Assembly: GCA_031397815.1 (NCBI GenBank)
Contig: JANNMJ010000058.1
Span: forward strand, 1 to 61,290
Length of the DNA stretch: 61,290 bases
Source: JANNMJ01 sp031397815
GTDB taxonomy: Bacteria; Bacteroidota; Bacteroidia; Cytophagales; Hymenobacteraceae
Direction: 5' to 3'
In this document: positions 17,246-25,971 of the stretch, piece after piece
Position numbering within the stretch: position 1 is the first letter of the stretch
Layout of the letters: each line of letters begins with the position of its first letter
Made by a program: the position numbers and the translations under genes
Notes under the pieces: generated by a model
Told to the model about the DNA's origin: nothing
Databases searched by the model: none
The model's input: the letters and a program-made list of their open reading frames with translations, nothing else

Positions 17246-20119
17246 TTACTGCACCACCAGTCGGCGGCTCACGGTGGCGCCATCGGGCAGCATCAGCCGC
17301 ACCCCGTACACGCCCGGCGTCAGGCCATTGGTGCTGACAGGGTGTTGCCACGCCCCGGCGGGCGCCGTTACGCTCGTGCGGCGCATCTCGCGGCCGAGGG
17401 CATCGGTGAGACGCACTTGCACGGTGCCCGCACTTGATAAATCGGCGGTGAGCAGGGTGCGCTCGGTGGCGGGGTTGGGGTAGAGGCTGAGGGCCGTGGC
17501 GCCGGGGGCGTGCGGCAGGCCGGTGGGGTTCTGCACAAGCGTAATCGCGTAGTTGGTTGCTACCGGCGCGTTATAATCGAACACGATATGGGCTTGACTC
17601 GGAATCACGGTGCCTAAGCCGAGCGTGCGGCGCGGCACCACCCGGAAGCGTGCAAAGCCGTTCGAGCGCACCGAATCTGCCGACCGGTTCGGCAGCCAGA
17701 TGGAGGGGAAGCGGATTTCCAGTACGTTCGAGTCAAGAATCGTCCAGCTCGCCGGGTGCGACTGGCTGATGAGTTCCAGCGTATTCAGCTGCAACAGGTG
17801 GGCAGGGAGCGTATCCTGAATATAAACCGAAGAGGCCGCGCCGGTCCCCAGATTCTCAAACCGCACCGTGTAGTCGAGCGGCACGCCGGCGGCAATCTGA
17901 GCCGTGGTCAGAGTGGAGTAATTTACGGCAATGTCGTTGGGGTCAAACGGGCCGATGATGGTCTGGCGCAGCGTATCGGCGTTGTCGGATGGGGCCACGT
18001 CGATGATGCCGCCGCTGAGGGTCACAGTCGCCGAAGAAACCAGGTCGCTGCCGATCACGAGGGTCGTAGGCATCTCGAACGTTACATCGAAGTCCCGGGC
18101 TGCGAGCGGGGGCAGAGTCGTGAAGTTCCAGCCGCGCACCTGCGGCTGGGTGAGATTGGCCGGCGGCACCGTCCCGGTGATGGCCAGGAGCGGATCGATG
18201 CGCACCGTCAGTTGACCGCCGGGGATGGTGGTAGTACCGATGTTTTGGAGGCGGGCACGGTAGCGGGTAGTAATACCCTGACGGGCAGGAGTGTAGGGAG
18301 TGAGCGTGACGCGCACATCAGGCTGATTGGGAATAGGGGCCAGCCCGAAATCGAGCCCCGAATGGCTCAAGTTATAGCCCGCGAAATTCCTCTGATAGCC
18401 ACCCAGCCCTTGAGTAAGGCGGTGGTAGCGCGGCACGGTGGGCATCTGCAGATCGTAGCGACCCGAATCAACAAAGAGGCTGAAGATGCTAGTAGGCGCC
18501 TCGGCCACAGCGGAGGCGGGGCCACCGAGGTTGAGCAGGAGCACCGGATTGGGGTAGCTCTCCTCGCCGGGGGAGCGCACGCCGTTGGCGTCGCGATCGA
18601 TGTAGACGCCCCCGCTGAGGTTGTTGGAGCGTACGCGGAGCTTCTGGATATACACTCCATTATAATAGCTCGCCGCTGCCTCACTCGTGAAGCTTTGCTG
18701 AACACCTACCCAGTAGGCATTACCAGCATTATCGTGCGAAATGCTACTTGCTAATCCAAAATACCAATTGTGATCTATGGGGTCAGGGGTCTGGTTAGTG
18801 GCCCATTCTACTCGCCCCTGCGGGTCAAGCTGGACCAGATAAGGGCGGTAAAGGCGCAAATTGGGCGTCCCCATCCGGAGGGGATAGGTACCATAGGTCA
18901 TATCATAATACTGCGAGTGACTCACTAGCACACGGCCACGATTATCTACATCGATGGAGCCTAGGAAAGAGTGCACAAACAAGAAGTCGATCGGTTGGGT
19001 AGGCTGGGTAATCCAGGCCGCCTGGCTGGTGGTAAGCAGCTTCGCGACAAAAAGCCCCCGGTTGGGGCGGGCCTGCTGCCCCAACCGCCAGTTACGGTCG
19101 GAGCCGGTATTGCCGGTGGTATAAAAATTTCCGCTCTGGTCGGCTTTCAGGTCAAGGAATACACAAGAGCTGGTGGTGCTACTGCTCAAAAAATTGCCGT
19201 TCGGCCCTAAGCAGGCAATAAATCCTTGGGGTAGCTGCGTGTTCTGGATTGGAGGGATAAGGTTGTGCGGTCCGGAAGCGCTACCGATCCTGACCGTGTC
19301 GAACTGTGTGCCGATAAACATACTGTTGCCCCCAGGGCTGACCGCTAGCTTATACGGATAGTCAGAGTTATGCAACCCGACAACCGGCTGGAGCCACTGG
19401 AGCTGGCCGGCGGAGTTGTACTTGAGGAGGATGAAATGAGTGGGCCTGCCCGTGGAATCGACGCGCAGCTGGTCGACCTGCCGGATGCTATACGGAGATA
19501 GGTTGCCATCTCCCGCTACGATGAAAAAATAAAGGTTGCCGGCGGAATCCGCTGACAGGCCGGTCGTTTTGGTAAATAGGAGGGAGGGAGCATAGCGAAC
19601 CAGAATGCTATGGGTCCAGATAATGCTGCCGCTCTGCGAAAACTTTACGAGCAGTGGCCCAGTGCCCCGCACTAGCAAGTTGTTCACCATGATCGGATCC
19701 GGGTCGCGGCGCGAGATCAATAAGACCGGCTGCTCTTGGGCGTCAAGCGTTATGCTTGCGAAGATGATTAGCTGATGGAGATTCGAGCTTCTCGGGTGGT
19801 AGATCTGGCGGTGCCATTCCTTCTGGCCGCTGGCCGAGTATTTCGTCAGCAGGATGTCAGTTGGTTCATTCCCGCCGGGTGGGGCGTGTGAGATGATCGT
19901 GGTATTCCCCAGCACCAGTCTCTGATGGAACAAGGTAAGGACGTAGCTATTGCCCGCCGAATCTGTTACGTGGCTGACGTCTTCTGAACCCAATTCCCAC
20001 CCTACGGGGGGGGTGGTTTTCTGGTGCTGGGTCCAGATTGGCGCTTGGCCGAGGCTGGGCACGGCGGTTCCCAGCAGCCAGAGCAGCAGTAGGGTGAAAG
20101 GGAGACGAAACGTGTACAT
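17246..20119 (-). CDS. T9SS-exported repeat protein B' (extra copy)
   Basis: This 957-aa secreted protein has a signal peptide (LPFTLLLLWLLGTAVPSLGQ) and SBBP-like repeats (DSAGNSYVLTLF, DSAGNLYFFIVAG, DNAGNAYWVGVQ). An SdrD-B-like segment (YIDRDANGVRSPGEESYPN), DUF11-like domains (DPNDIAVNYSTLTTAQI, LDYTVRFENLGTG) and a T9SS C-terminal domain (LSLYPNPATERTLLTADLS to GATVSRRLVVQ) follow. It is the only T9SS protein in the block without its own sigma/barrel pair, following protein B after 435 bp. Its last ~200 bp and the downstream flank are nearly identical to those of protein B, showing recent duplication or gene conversion. Confidence 0.85.
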   Translation of the reverse strand: MYTFRLPFTLLLLWLLGTAVPSLGQAPIWTQHQKTTPPVGWELGSEDVSHVTDSAGNSYVLTLFHQRLVLGNTTIISHAPPGGNEPTDILLTKYSASGQKEWHRQIYHPRSSNLHQLIIFASITLDAQEQPVLLISRRDPDPIMVNNLLVRGTGPLLVKFSQSGSIIWTHSILVRYAPSLLFTKTTGLSADSAGNLYFFIVAGDGNLSPYSIRQVDQLRVDSTGRPTHFILLKYNSAGQLQWLQPVVGLHNSDYPYKLAVSPGGNSMFIGTQFDTVRIGSASGPHNLIPPIQNTQLPQGFIACLGPNGNFLSSSTTSSCVFLDLKADQSGNFYTTGNTGSDRNWRLGQQARPNRGLFVAKLLTTSQAAWITQPTQPIDFLFVHSFLGSIDVDNRGRVLVSHSQYYDMTYGTYPLRMGTPNLRLYRPYLVQLDPQGRVEWATNQTPDPIDHNWYFGLASSISHDNAGNAYWVGVQQSFTSEAAASYYNGVYIQKLRVRSNNLSGGVYIDRDANGVRSPGEESYPNPVLLLNLGGPASAVAEAPTSIFSLFVDSGRYDLQMPTVPRYHRLTQGLGGYQRNFAGYNLSHSGLDFGLAPIPNQPDVRVTLTPYTPARQGITTRYRARLQNIGTTTIPGGQLTVRIDPLLAITGTVPPANLTQPQVRGWNFTTLPPLAARDFDVTFEMPTTLVIGSDLVSSATVTLSGGIIDVAPSDNADTLRQTIIGPFDPNDIAVNYSTLTTAQIAAGVPLDYTVRFENLGTGAASSVYIQDTLPAHLLQLNTLELISQSHPASWTILDSNVLEIRFPSIWLPNRSADSVRSNGFARFRVVPRRTLGLGTVIPSQAHIVFDYNAPVATNYAITLVQNPTGLPHAPGATALSLYPNPATERTLLTADLSSAGTVQVRLTDALGREMRRTSVTAPAGAWQHPVSTNGLTPGVYGVRLMLPDGATVSRRLVVQ

Positions 20120-20346
20120 GGAAAAAGAGGGATTATGGAGAAAAGAAAAAGAAACGGAATGCGTGGAAATGCCCCCTCAGCAAGCCCAACGTAGTGGGGA
20201 GCAGGGGCGGGCCGGACCCAGAGCCCGGGTGCGGTCGGCGGAATGAAGCGGGTAGCTGGAGTGGGCAACGCCCGGAATCACTCGAAGCCCCGGCTCGGCA
20301 AGCTGCTACCGGAGGAGCCGGTCAGTCAGGGGCGGGGCGAGAGCGG

Positions 20347-20382
20347 AGGAAAGCAGCAAGGAAAGCAGCAAGGAAAGCAGCA
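20347..20382. repeat. Three exact 12-bp tandem repeats
   Basis: The unit aggaaagcagca repeats three times without mismatch upstream of T9SS gene B'. Function is unknown. Confidence 0.85.
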
Positions 20383-20461
20383 TCGGAAAGTGGAAAAGGG
20401 ATGAGAAAGGCGAAAAGAAGCCTGACAATATACGAACGAAATAGACACAGGCGAGATAAAG

Positions 20462-20514
20462 AAAATCGTCGCCGCCAAACCCACTAACGGGTCAGCGACG
20501 ACGATTCTCTTTTT
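20462..20514 (-). terminator. Terminator downstream of T9SS protein B
   Basis: The stem aatcgtcg/cgacgatt with an inner accc/gggt pair is followed on the minus strand by ATTTTCTTTATC. It closely resembles the hairpins at 17152 and 25862. On the plus strand the hairpin is followed by ctcttttttg, so it may be bidirectional. Confidence 0.75.
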
Positions 20515-20554
20515 TGACGCCGCAGTGGGCGCTGGGCGGTACGCGTTCCTCCGG

Positions 20555-23365
20555 TTACTGCACCACCAGTCGGCGGCTCACGGTGGCGCCGTCGGGCAGG
20601 GTTAGCTGCACCCCATACACGCCCGGCGTCAGGCCGTTGGTGCTGACCGGGTGTTGCCACGTTCCGGCCGGAGCCGTTACGCTCGTGCGGCGCACTTCCC
20701 GCCCCAGCGCATCGGTGAGGCGCACTTGCACGGTGCCCGCCGTGGGTAAATCGGCGGTGAGCAAGGTGCGCTCGGTGGCGGGGTTGGGGTAGAGGCTGAG
20801 GGCGGTGGCGCCCGGCGCGTGCGGCAGGCCCGTAAGGTTCTGCACGAGCGTGCTGACTTGATTGGTCGCGAGGGGGGCGTTGTAATCGAAGGTGATGTGG
20901 GCGGTGTTCGGGATGAGCGCGCCCGGTTGCAGCGTGGTATTCGGCACCACCCGGAACCGCACGAACCCCATCGAGCCGAGCGTACTGACGTTATGGTCGG
21001 GGAGGTTGATGCGTTCGAAACGCACCACGAGCTGGTCGTTGCCGAATATATCCCACCAGCAGTTGTGCGAGGAGCTGATAAGCTCCAGCGTGCCCAGGCG
21101 CAGCAGGTGCGCAGGGAGCGTGTCGGTAATCACCACGGTAAAGGCCGTATCGGTGCCCATGTTCTGAAACCGAATGGTGTAGTCGAGCGGCGTTTGGGCC
21201 GTTAGCTGCGCAGACGTGAGGGTGGTGTAGCTGACGGTTAGGTCGTTGGGATCGTAGGAGCCGACGACGGTTTGCGTGAGTGTTTCGGCATTATTGATCA
21301 AGTCCACGTCGCCCGCAACCGTGACGGTAGCTTGGGAGGTCAGGACGGTATTCAGCGGCACATTGAGCGGAATGGAACCGGCGACGTCGAAATCGCGGGA
21401 CGCAAAAGGCGCCAGATTCTGAAAATTCCACGTAGCCGATGGCCCCGTCTGCGTGGCAGGCGCCGGAACCGCCCCGACATAGTTCATCAGCGCATCGAAG
21501 GCGACCGTCAATTGGCCGCTCGTGATCGTCGCGGTGCCGATGTTCTCCACCCGAGCGCGGTACCGATTAGCAAACCCCCGTCGGGCGACGCTCCGCGGCG
21601 TCAGGCTCACGCGCACATCCACCACGTTCCCCGCCACGGGAGCGAGGCCGAAAACGCGCGCCGTATCGGTTTGGCCGTAGCTATTCAGCACCCCCGCATA
21701 CCCGTTCACGCCCTGCGTAACCACGTAATACGTCGGGGCGCTCGCGATACGCAGATCGTACCGTCCGGTATCGGCATACACCACGAACTCGCCGGTTTGA
21801 GGGCTGGATACGACGGCAAGATTCTGCAACCCCTCCCGAACCGCCACCTGCCGCGCAAACGGCACTTCCCCCGCATCGCGCTGGCCGTTGGCATTGGCAT
21901 CGAGGTAAACTGTCCCGCTAATCTGCGCAAACTGCGCATTGAGCTTCACCCGCGTGCTCCCCCACCCATTGACAAAACCGGGGCCGTAAGGAAACCGGAT
22001 AGCCGACGTATTATTATTCAGCAGTGTCACGAAGACGTTGCCGAGCGTATCGGTGCCTATCCGGTCGTCGTTATAAATTCCTTGCGGGCCAAACGGCGCC
22101 GTTGAGATGACAGAGAGCGTAGTAAGGGCGGTGTCGGTTAAGACAATCGTGTTGGCGTCGGTCCGAGGGTTGTACCCCGTGACTACCAGCCGGTTTTGCG
22201 GCGTTATCGCTAACCCTTTGGCGAATTGTATGCGGGTGCTTGCGTCCAAGTCAAGAATAGGCCGAGACCATAAGCTGTCGCCTGCTGCGGTGTATTTGAG
22301 AATGCGGCAAAGAGCCGGAGTAGAAAAATCGTGTATTGTTGAAATATAGAGACTGCCTTGGTTGTCAAGTACTGCGCGATTAAATTTTGGAGGCGACAAG
22401 TCGCCGCTATGGCTAGTGATTGAATTGATGAACGTACCATCAGTTCTTAATTTAATGATAAAGCCTTTGCCATTTCCTATCGGGAAGGGTCCTAATGGGT
22501 TCAAGAGTAAGTGTCGGCCAGTGGCGCTGTAAAGGGCTAGCGTGTCATAACTGTTTCCTGTTAAATAAACGTTTTCTTCTTGATCAATTGATATGTGGCT
22601 AAAAAACGTCCCGTCGTCGCCAGAAGGAGGATTTACCGGGCTGCGCGAAATAGTAGAAGCCCATTGCGTGACTCCTTGTGGGTTGAACTTGGCAATCACG
22701 GCGCTTAGCCAAGAATCGGTGGTGGACAAAGAAGGCATCACCACAGGAATCTGATTGACAAAGCCGGTCGTTGCGTGCACGGGAGGGTCGATCCAAGTTG
22801 TTTGTAGGTACGCGTTACCCACAGCATCTACTTGAAAGCTGCTTTCGCTGGTATAGATCTGATCGAGTGGATCAGCGGGCATACTGATTCGTTCGGCCCA
22901 CTGCAATACGCCGTTGGTATTGAATTTCGCCAGAAACATTCCGGGGAGGGGCAGGATAGTGGTGGCGTCGAAGGCGGCGCTGCTGTCGTTTCGGCCCAAT
23001 AAATACACGTTCCCGGCGGCATCGGCATCCACTTCCCACATATAAACGCCCTTGAGCTGCAGGAGCCATTGCGGCTGCCCCTGTGCAGAATATTTGATTA
23101 GATAAGTGCCGCCGATACGGGGAGCCGCCGGGCGTGGGTTCGGCCACGTATGCACGGGGCCGAGCGGGGTAATAATCGAGTCGTTGATGATGCCCGCCAC
23201 GTAATTGTTGCCGCCGGGGTCGTTGGTGGCTCTATCCCGCATAACGGGGGTGCGGGCAGGGCGCACGGTGGAACGAATCCAGTCGATGCGCTGGCCGGAT
23301 GCTGTTTGCCACGAAGTACCCAACAGCAAGCAGCAGAGGAAGACAGAAAACAGAAGCGACTTCAT
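20555..23365 (-). CDS. T9SS-exported repeat protein B (module B)
   Basis: This 936-aa protein has a signal peptide (SLLFSVFLCCLLLGTSWQTA) and SBBP-like repeats (DAAGNVYLLG, DAVGNAYLQTTW, DQEENVYLTGNSY, DTLGNVFVTLLNN). Next come an SdrD-B-like segment (YLDANANGQRDAGEVPFAR), DUF11-like domains (DPNDLTVSYTTLTSAQL, LDYTIRFQNMGTDTAF) and a T9SS sorting domain ending GATVSRRLVVQ. It lies 49 bp after barrel B, so the module looks co-transcribed. The middle of the propeller region (about 22.2-22.8 kb) is visibly less GC-rich than its ends. Its C-terminal ~115 bp are identical to those of protein C. Confidence 0.87.
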   Translation of the reverse strand: MKSLLFSVFLCCLLLGTSWQTASGQRIDWIRSTVRPARTPVMRDRATNDPGGNNYVAGIINDSIITPLGPVHTWPNPRPAAPRIGGTYLIKYSAQGQPQWLLQLKGVYMWEVDADAAGNVYLLGRNDSSAAFDATTILPLPGMFLAKFNTNGVLQWAERISMPADPLDQIYTSESSFQVDAVGNAYLQTTWIDPPVHATTGFVNQIPVVMPSLSTTDSWLSAVIAKFNPQGVTQWASTISRSPVNPPSGDDGTFFSHISIDQEENVYLTGNSYDTLALYSATGRHLLLNPLGPFPIGNGKGFIIKLRTDGTFINSITSHSGDLSPPKFNRAVLDNQGSLYISTIHDFSTPALCRILKYTAAGDSLWSRPILDLDASTRIQFAKGLAITPQNRLVVTGYNPRTDANTIVLTDTALTTLSVISTAPFGPQGIYNDDRIGTDTLGNVFVTLLNNNTSAIRFPYGPGFVNGWGSTRVKLNAQFAQISGTVYLDANANGQRDAGEVPFARQVAVREGLQNLAVVSSPQTGEFVVYADTGRYDLRIASAPTYYVVTQGVNGYAGVLNSYGQTDTARVFGLAPVAGNVVDVRVSLTPRSVARRGFANRYRARVENIGTATITSGQLTVAFDALMNYVGAVPAPATQTGPSATWNFQNLAPFASRDFDVAGSIPLNVPLNTVLTSQATVTVAGDVDLINNAETLTQTVVGSYDPNDLTVSYTTLTSAQLTAQTPLDYTIRFQNMGTDTAFTVVITDTLPAHLLRLGTLELISSSHNCWWDIFGNDQLVVRFERINLPDHNVSTLGSMGFVRFRVVPNTTLQPGALIPNTAHITFDYNAPLATNQVSTLVQNLTGLPHAPGATALSLYPNPATERTLLTADLPTAGTVQVRLTDALGREVRRTSVTAPAGTWQHPVSTNGLTPGVYGVQLTLPDGATVSRRLVVQ

Positions 23366-23414
23366 AAATCAGGAATAAAAAACGAGTGAATTGCGCGCAG
23401 GCAGTCGCCGGGCG

Positions 23415-25040
23415 TCAGAAAGCATAGCGTACCCCCAGCTGCACGCCCGTAGCGGTGGGTTTCTGGGTGAGGTTCGTACTCGCCTTATACACCGATTCGA
23501 GCTGGTGGCGAATCGTGGGCGCGAGGCTCGCGCTCAGGCGCGGCGTGAGGGCGTAGTTGAAGGCCACGGCTCCCGTCAGCGCCAAGTTGAGCGGCCGGAA
23601 CGGGCCATTGCGGGCGCCAATGCGCTCGGTCTGATAGGTCAGGCCATCGCGGGTGGTGATCTGCGTGCCGCCGAGGAAGAATTGGAGCTGCGTGCCCACC
23701 GCCACATCGGCCCACCAGCGCGGCGCCGTGGGGGAGGAAGTCCAGTCTTCGGCCCGGCCGAGGCGGTAGCGAACCACCACCGGCACGGTCAGGAAGCGGT
23801 AATTGGGGCGCAGAATGCGGGCACTCGTCTCTTGGCGGGTCGTGACGGTGGGCTTGTAAACCTGCGTGGTGGTCGTGACGGCCTGCGTGTTGATCAGGTT
23901 CGTCCAGACCGTGTCGAGGCGCGTCGTCGGCAGGTATTCGTAGCCGATGATCTGGTTGTCGAAATTGACGATAGGCGCCAGAATCGAGTCACGCACCCGC
24001 CGAATGGCCCACGCCCGCGTCGTGACCGTGTCGAACACCGTGCTGGAGCTGGTAATGGTATCGACTTTGGTCGTGATCGTGGTGCGGTGATCGGTCAGCC
24101 GCAGCTCAGCGCCGTATGAGCTGACGCCCGCGCCCGCGCCCACGCTCCAGCGCCGGTCGAGGCGGTATTCGGCCATTAAGGCCGCGTTCCAACCGCCGCG
24201 CCCCTGCTCGTGCGTCCGGCGCAGGGCAGCCAGCGTATCAGCCGCCGGAGCATTCAGCCCAAAGAAATTCCGCTCCGGCGCAAACGAGAGCGCCACCGAC
24301 CAGCGGTTTTTCAGCGGTGCTACGGGTGTCGAATCAACCGTAGTCACGGCCGCCGTCATCGGCTCGCCGAGGGCGAGGAGGAGCGAATCGGTCCGGAATT
24401 GCAAGCGCGCTAGGGCCGCCCGCTGCATCAGCAGCGCATCGCGCCGCCGCTCACGGGCGGTAAGGGCCGAATCGGCGCCAAAGCCCGCCTGCGTCTGCTC
24501 CGTGCCGACGAGCGGCAGCAGCACCGTCGGGATTCCAACGCCCACCAAACCCGCCGAGGCAGGGACACTTTTTAGGGTATCCGTCGCAATCACTTTTCGA
24601 GGCGTCGCATCCACTTTCCGAGGCGTCACATCCACTTTTCGAGGCGTCACATCCACTTTTCGGGTCGTCGCATCCACTTTTCGGGTCGTCGCACTCACTT
24701 TCCAACCCGTCGCATCCACTTTTCGGGTCGTCACAGCCACTTTTCGGGTCGTCACAGCCACTGAACGACGGTTTTCGTGGGTTTCCGGGGCTTTTGTCAG
24801 CTTTGGAGACAGCCCCAGCATCATCAGCATCCCGGCCACCAGCCCCAACAAACCGGCTTGCACTTGCGGCCGGATGGACGGCTTATGCGCCATCGGAGGC
24901 AGCAAATGCGGCTGTAAACCCTGCCACACCCGCAGCGACGGCGTCGGCGCAGCCGCGTCCCCGCCGTGGTCGTCGGCATCGAACGCCGACCGCACGCGGT
25001 CGTCGAAGGCAGAAGAATCGAATTCGTGGGGGGTATTCAT
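23415..25040 (-). CDS. Transmembrane/outer-membrane barrel protein B, putative anti-sigma
   Basis: This 541-aa protein has the same plan as barrel A. An acidic N-terminus (1-55) contains RVWQGLQPHL. One membrane helix lies at about 59-78 (VQAGLLGLVAGMLMMLGL). The linker at 93-153 consists of heptads of the type KVDATTR, unlike the Asp/Pro/Gly linker of A and C. Beyond it the conserved IPTVLLPLVGTEQT and LTARERRRDALLMQRAAL segments appear, then a barrel from ~245 to the terminal GVRYAF. I start at MNTPHEFDSS, which overlaps the sigma B stop by 4 bp as in both paralogs; a longer open frame of 89 codons was rejected. It is likely an inner-membrane-anchored, outer-membrane-inserted regulator. Confidence 0.7.
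   Translation of the reverse strand: MNTPHEFDSSAFDDRVRSAFDADDHGGDAAAPTPSLRVWQGLQPHLLPPMAHKPSIRPQVQAGLLGLVAGMLMMLGLSPKLTKAPETHENRRSVAVTTRKVAVTTRKVDATGWKVSATTRKVDATTRKVDVTPRKVDVTPRKVDATPRKVIATDTLKSVPASAGLVGVGIPTVLLPLVGTEQTQAGFGADSALTARERRRDALLMQRAALARLQFRTDSLLLALGEPMTAAVTTVDSTPVAPLKNRWSVALSFAPERNFFGLNAPAADTLAALRRTHEQGRGGWNAALMAEYRLDRRWSVGAGAGVSSYGAELRLTDHRTTITTKVDTITSSSTVFDTVTTRAWAIRRVRDSILAPIVNFDNQIIGYEYLPTTRLDTVWTNLINTQAVTTTTQVYKPTVTTRQETSARILRPNYRFLTVPVVVRYRLGRAEDWTSSPTAPRWWADVAVGTQLQFFLGGTQITTRDGLTYQTERIGARNGPFRPLNLALTGAVAFNYALTPRLSASLAPTIRHQLESVYKASTNLTQKPTATGVQLGVRYAF
24592..24763. repeat. 21-bp tandem repeats inside barrel B gene
   Basis: About eight degenerate 21-bp units, such as cgaggcgtcacatccacttt plus one base, encode the heptad linker of barrel B. 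The variants differ mainly in cgaggcgtc versus cgggtcgtc. The length is a multiple of three, so copy-number change would keep the frame and alter only linker length. Confidence 0.85.
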
Positions 25041-25717
25041 TGGAAGAGAAGGACCGTAAGGGGGTTGAAAGGCGCTTCCGAGGCCGGATGGAGATCGGGG
25101 CGTCGCACCGTGTTGGGGGGCGCGGAGGGCGCCGGCGTGGGCGGCGCGGGGCTGCGTTCGCGGCTGTCGGCGCGGGCTAGGGCGGTGAGGCGTTGGCGGG
25201 CGCGGGTGAGCTGCGCCTTCGAGCCGCTCTCGCCGATGCCGAGGAGCGCCGCGATTTCGGCGTGCGAATAGCCCTCCACCGTGTACAGGAGCAGCACCAG
25301 TCGGCACCCATCGGGCAGCCGGTCGATGAGCGCTTTTACTTCTTCGAGCGTCAGCCGCTCAATCGCGGAGGCGTCGGGCGCGGGCAATTGGTGGGCTTCA
25401 TCTAGGTCGAACCCCGTCCGGCGCACCCGCCGATGATGCCACGCGTCAATCGCGGTGCTCACCACAATCCGCCGCACCCAACCGGCAAACGCGCCGTCTT
25501 CGCGCTGCTCGTGGAGCTTCTGAAACACCTTGATGAAGGCGTCTTGCAGAATGTCTTCGGCGTCGGCCAGCGTCGGCGCATACCGCGTCACCACGGTCAG
25601 CATCGGCCCCGCAAACCGGTTGTACAGCGCCCACTGCGCCGCCGGCTCAAACCGCCGACACCGGACGAGCAAGTCGGGCAGCGGCGCGTCGGAAAGCAGA
25701 GCAGCAGGAGCCAACAT
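25037..25717 (-). CDS. ECF-type RNA polymerase sigma factor B
   Basis: This 226-aa sigma-70 factor contains region 2 (LPDLLVRCRRFEPAAQWALYN, DAEDILQDAFIKVFQKL, GWVRRIVVSTAID) and region 4 (LPDGCRLVLLLYTVEGYSHAE, IAALLGIGESGSKAQLTRAR). I start at MLAPAALLSDAPL, since the longer open frame runs through the promoter-like motif at 25778-25806. Its stop overlaps the barrel B start by 4 bp. Strong likeness to sigma A and C indicates duplication of a whole module. Confidence 0.9.
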   Translation of the reverse strand: MLAPAALLSDAPLPDLLVRCRRFEPAAQWALYNRFAGPMLTVVTRYAPTLADAEDILQDAFIKVFQKLHEQREDGAFAGWVRRIVVSTAIDAWHHRRVRRTGFDLDEAHQLPAPDASAIERLTLEEVKALIDRLPDGCRLVLLLYTVEGYSHAEIAALLGIGESGSKAQLTRARQRLTALARADSRERSPAPPTPAPSAPPNTVRRPDLHPASEAPFNPLTVLLFQ

Positions 25718-25777
25718 CGGAAGGTGGAAAAAGAGTAGCGCGCTCAGCCGAAAGGCACGTTTCAGCCAAATCGCCCC

Positions 25778-25806
25778 CAAGACGGCCAACCCTCCGCAAA
25801 GGCTAC
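25778..25806 (-). promoter_or_regulatory. Putative ECF promoter upstream of sigma B
   Basis: GTAGCC (25801-25806), 17 bp and GTCTTG (25778-25783) on the minus strand, 61 bp before the sigma B start. The left box is identical to that of sigma A and the spacing is the same. Confidence 0.6.
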
Positions 25807-25861
25807 ACGCAGGGCGGTAAAAAACCGAAAAGAAGTGTCACAATCTACGCCCGACCGGAAA

Positions 25862-25915
25862 AAGAAATTCGTCCCCGCCAAACCCAGCGAAGGGTCGACG
25901 AGGACGAATATTTCA
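25862..25915 (-). terminator. Terminator downstream of T9SS protein C
   Basis: The stem attcgtcc/ggacgaat with a Pro-codon-like accc/gggt inner pair is followed on the minus strand by AATTTCTTTTTCC. It is homologous to the hairpins at 17152 and 20462. Confidence 0.7.
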
Positions 25916-25971
25916 GAGAAAATTATTTATTGACGCCGGAGCAGCGTCGCTAAGCGCCCCTAAACCATCCG

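Larger units (their letters stand above)
20120..20554. other. 435-bp gap with short repeats between two T9SS genes
   Basis: No convincing gene is present. The gap holds three exact 12-bp repeats (aggaaagcagca, 20347-20382) and a terminator for the T9SS B gene near 20462. A poly-purine region lies next to the T9SS B' start. I did not find the GTAG-N19-GTCTT motif here. Confidence 0.6.

Noticed and set aside
20347..20382. Possible CRISPR-like spacing of short repeats
   Set aside because: The repeats are contiguous 12-mers with no spacers, and no cas genes were found.
25041..25307. 89-codon N-terminal extension of barrel B
   Set aside because: It lies inside sigma B; all three paralogs start at the ATGA overlap.
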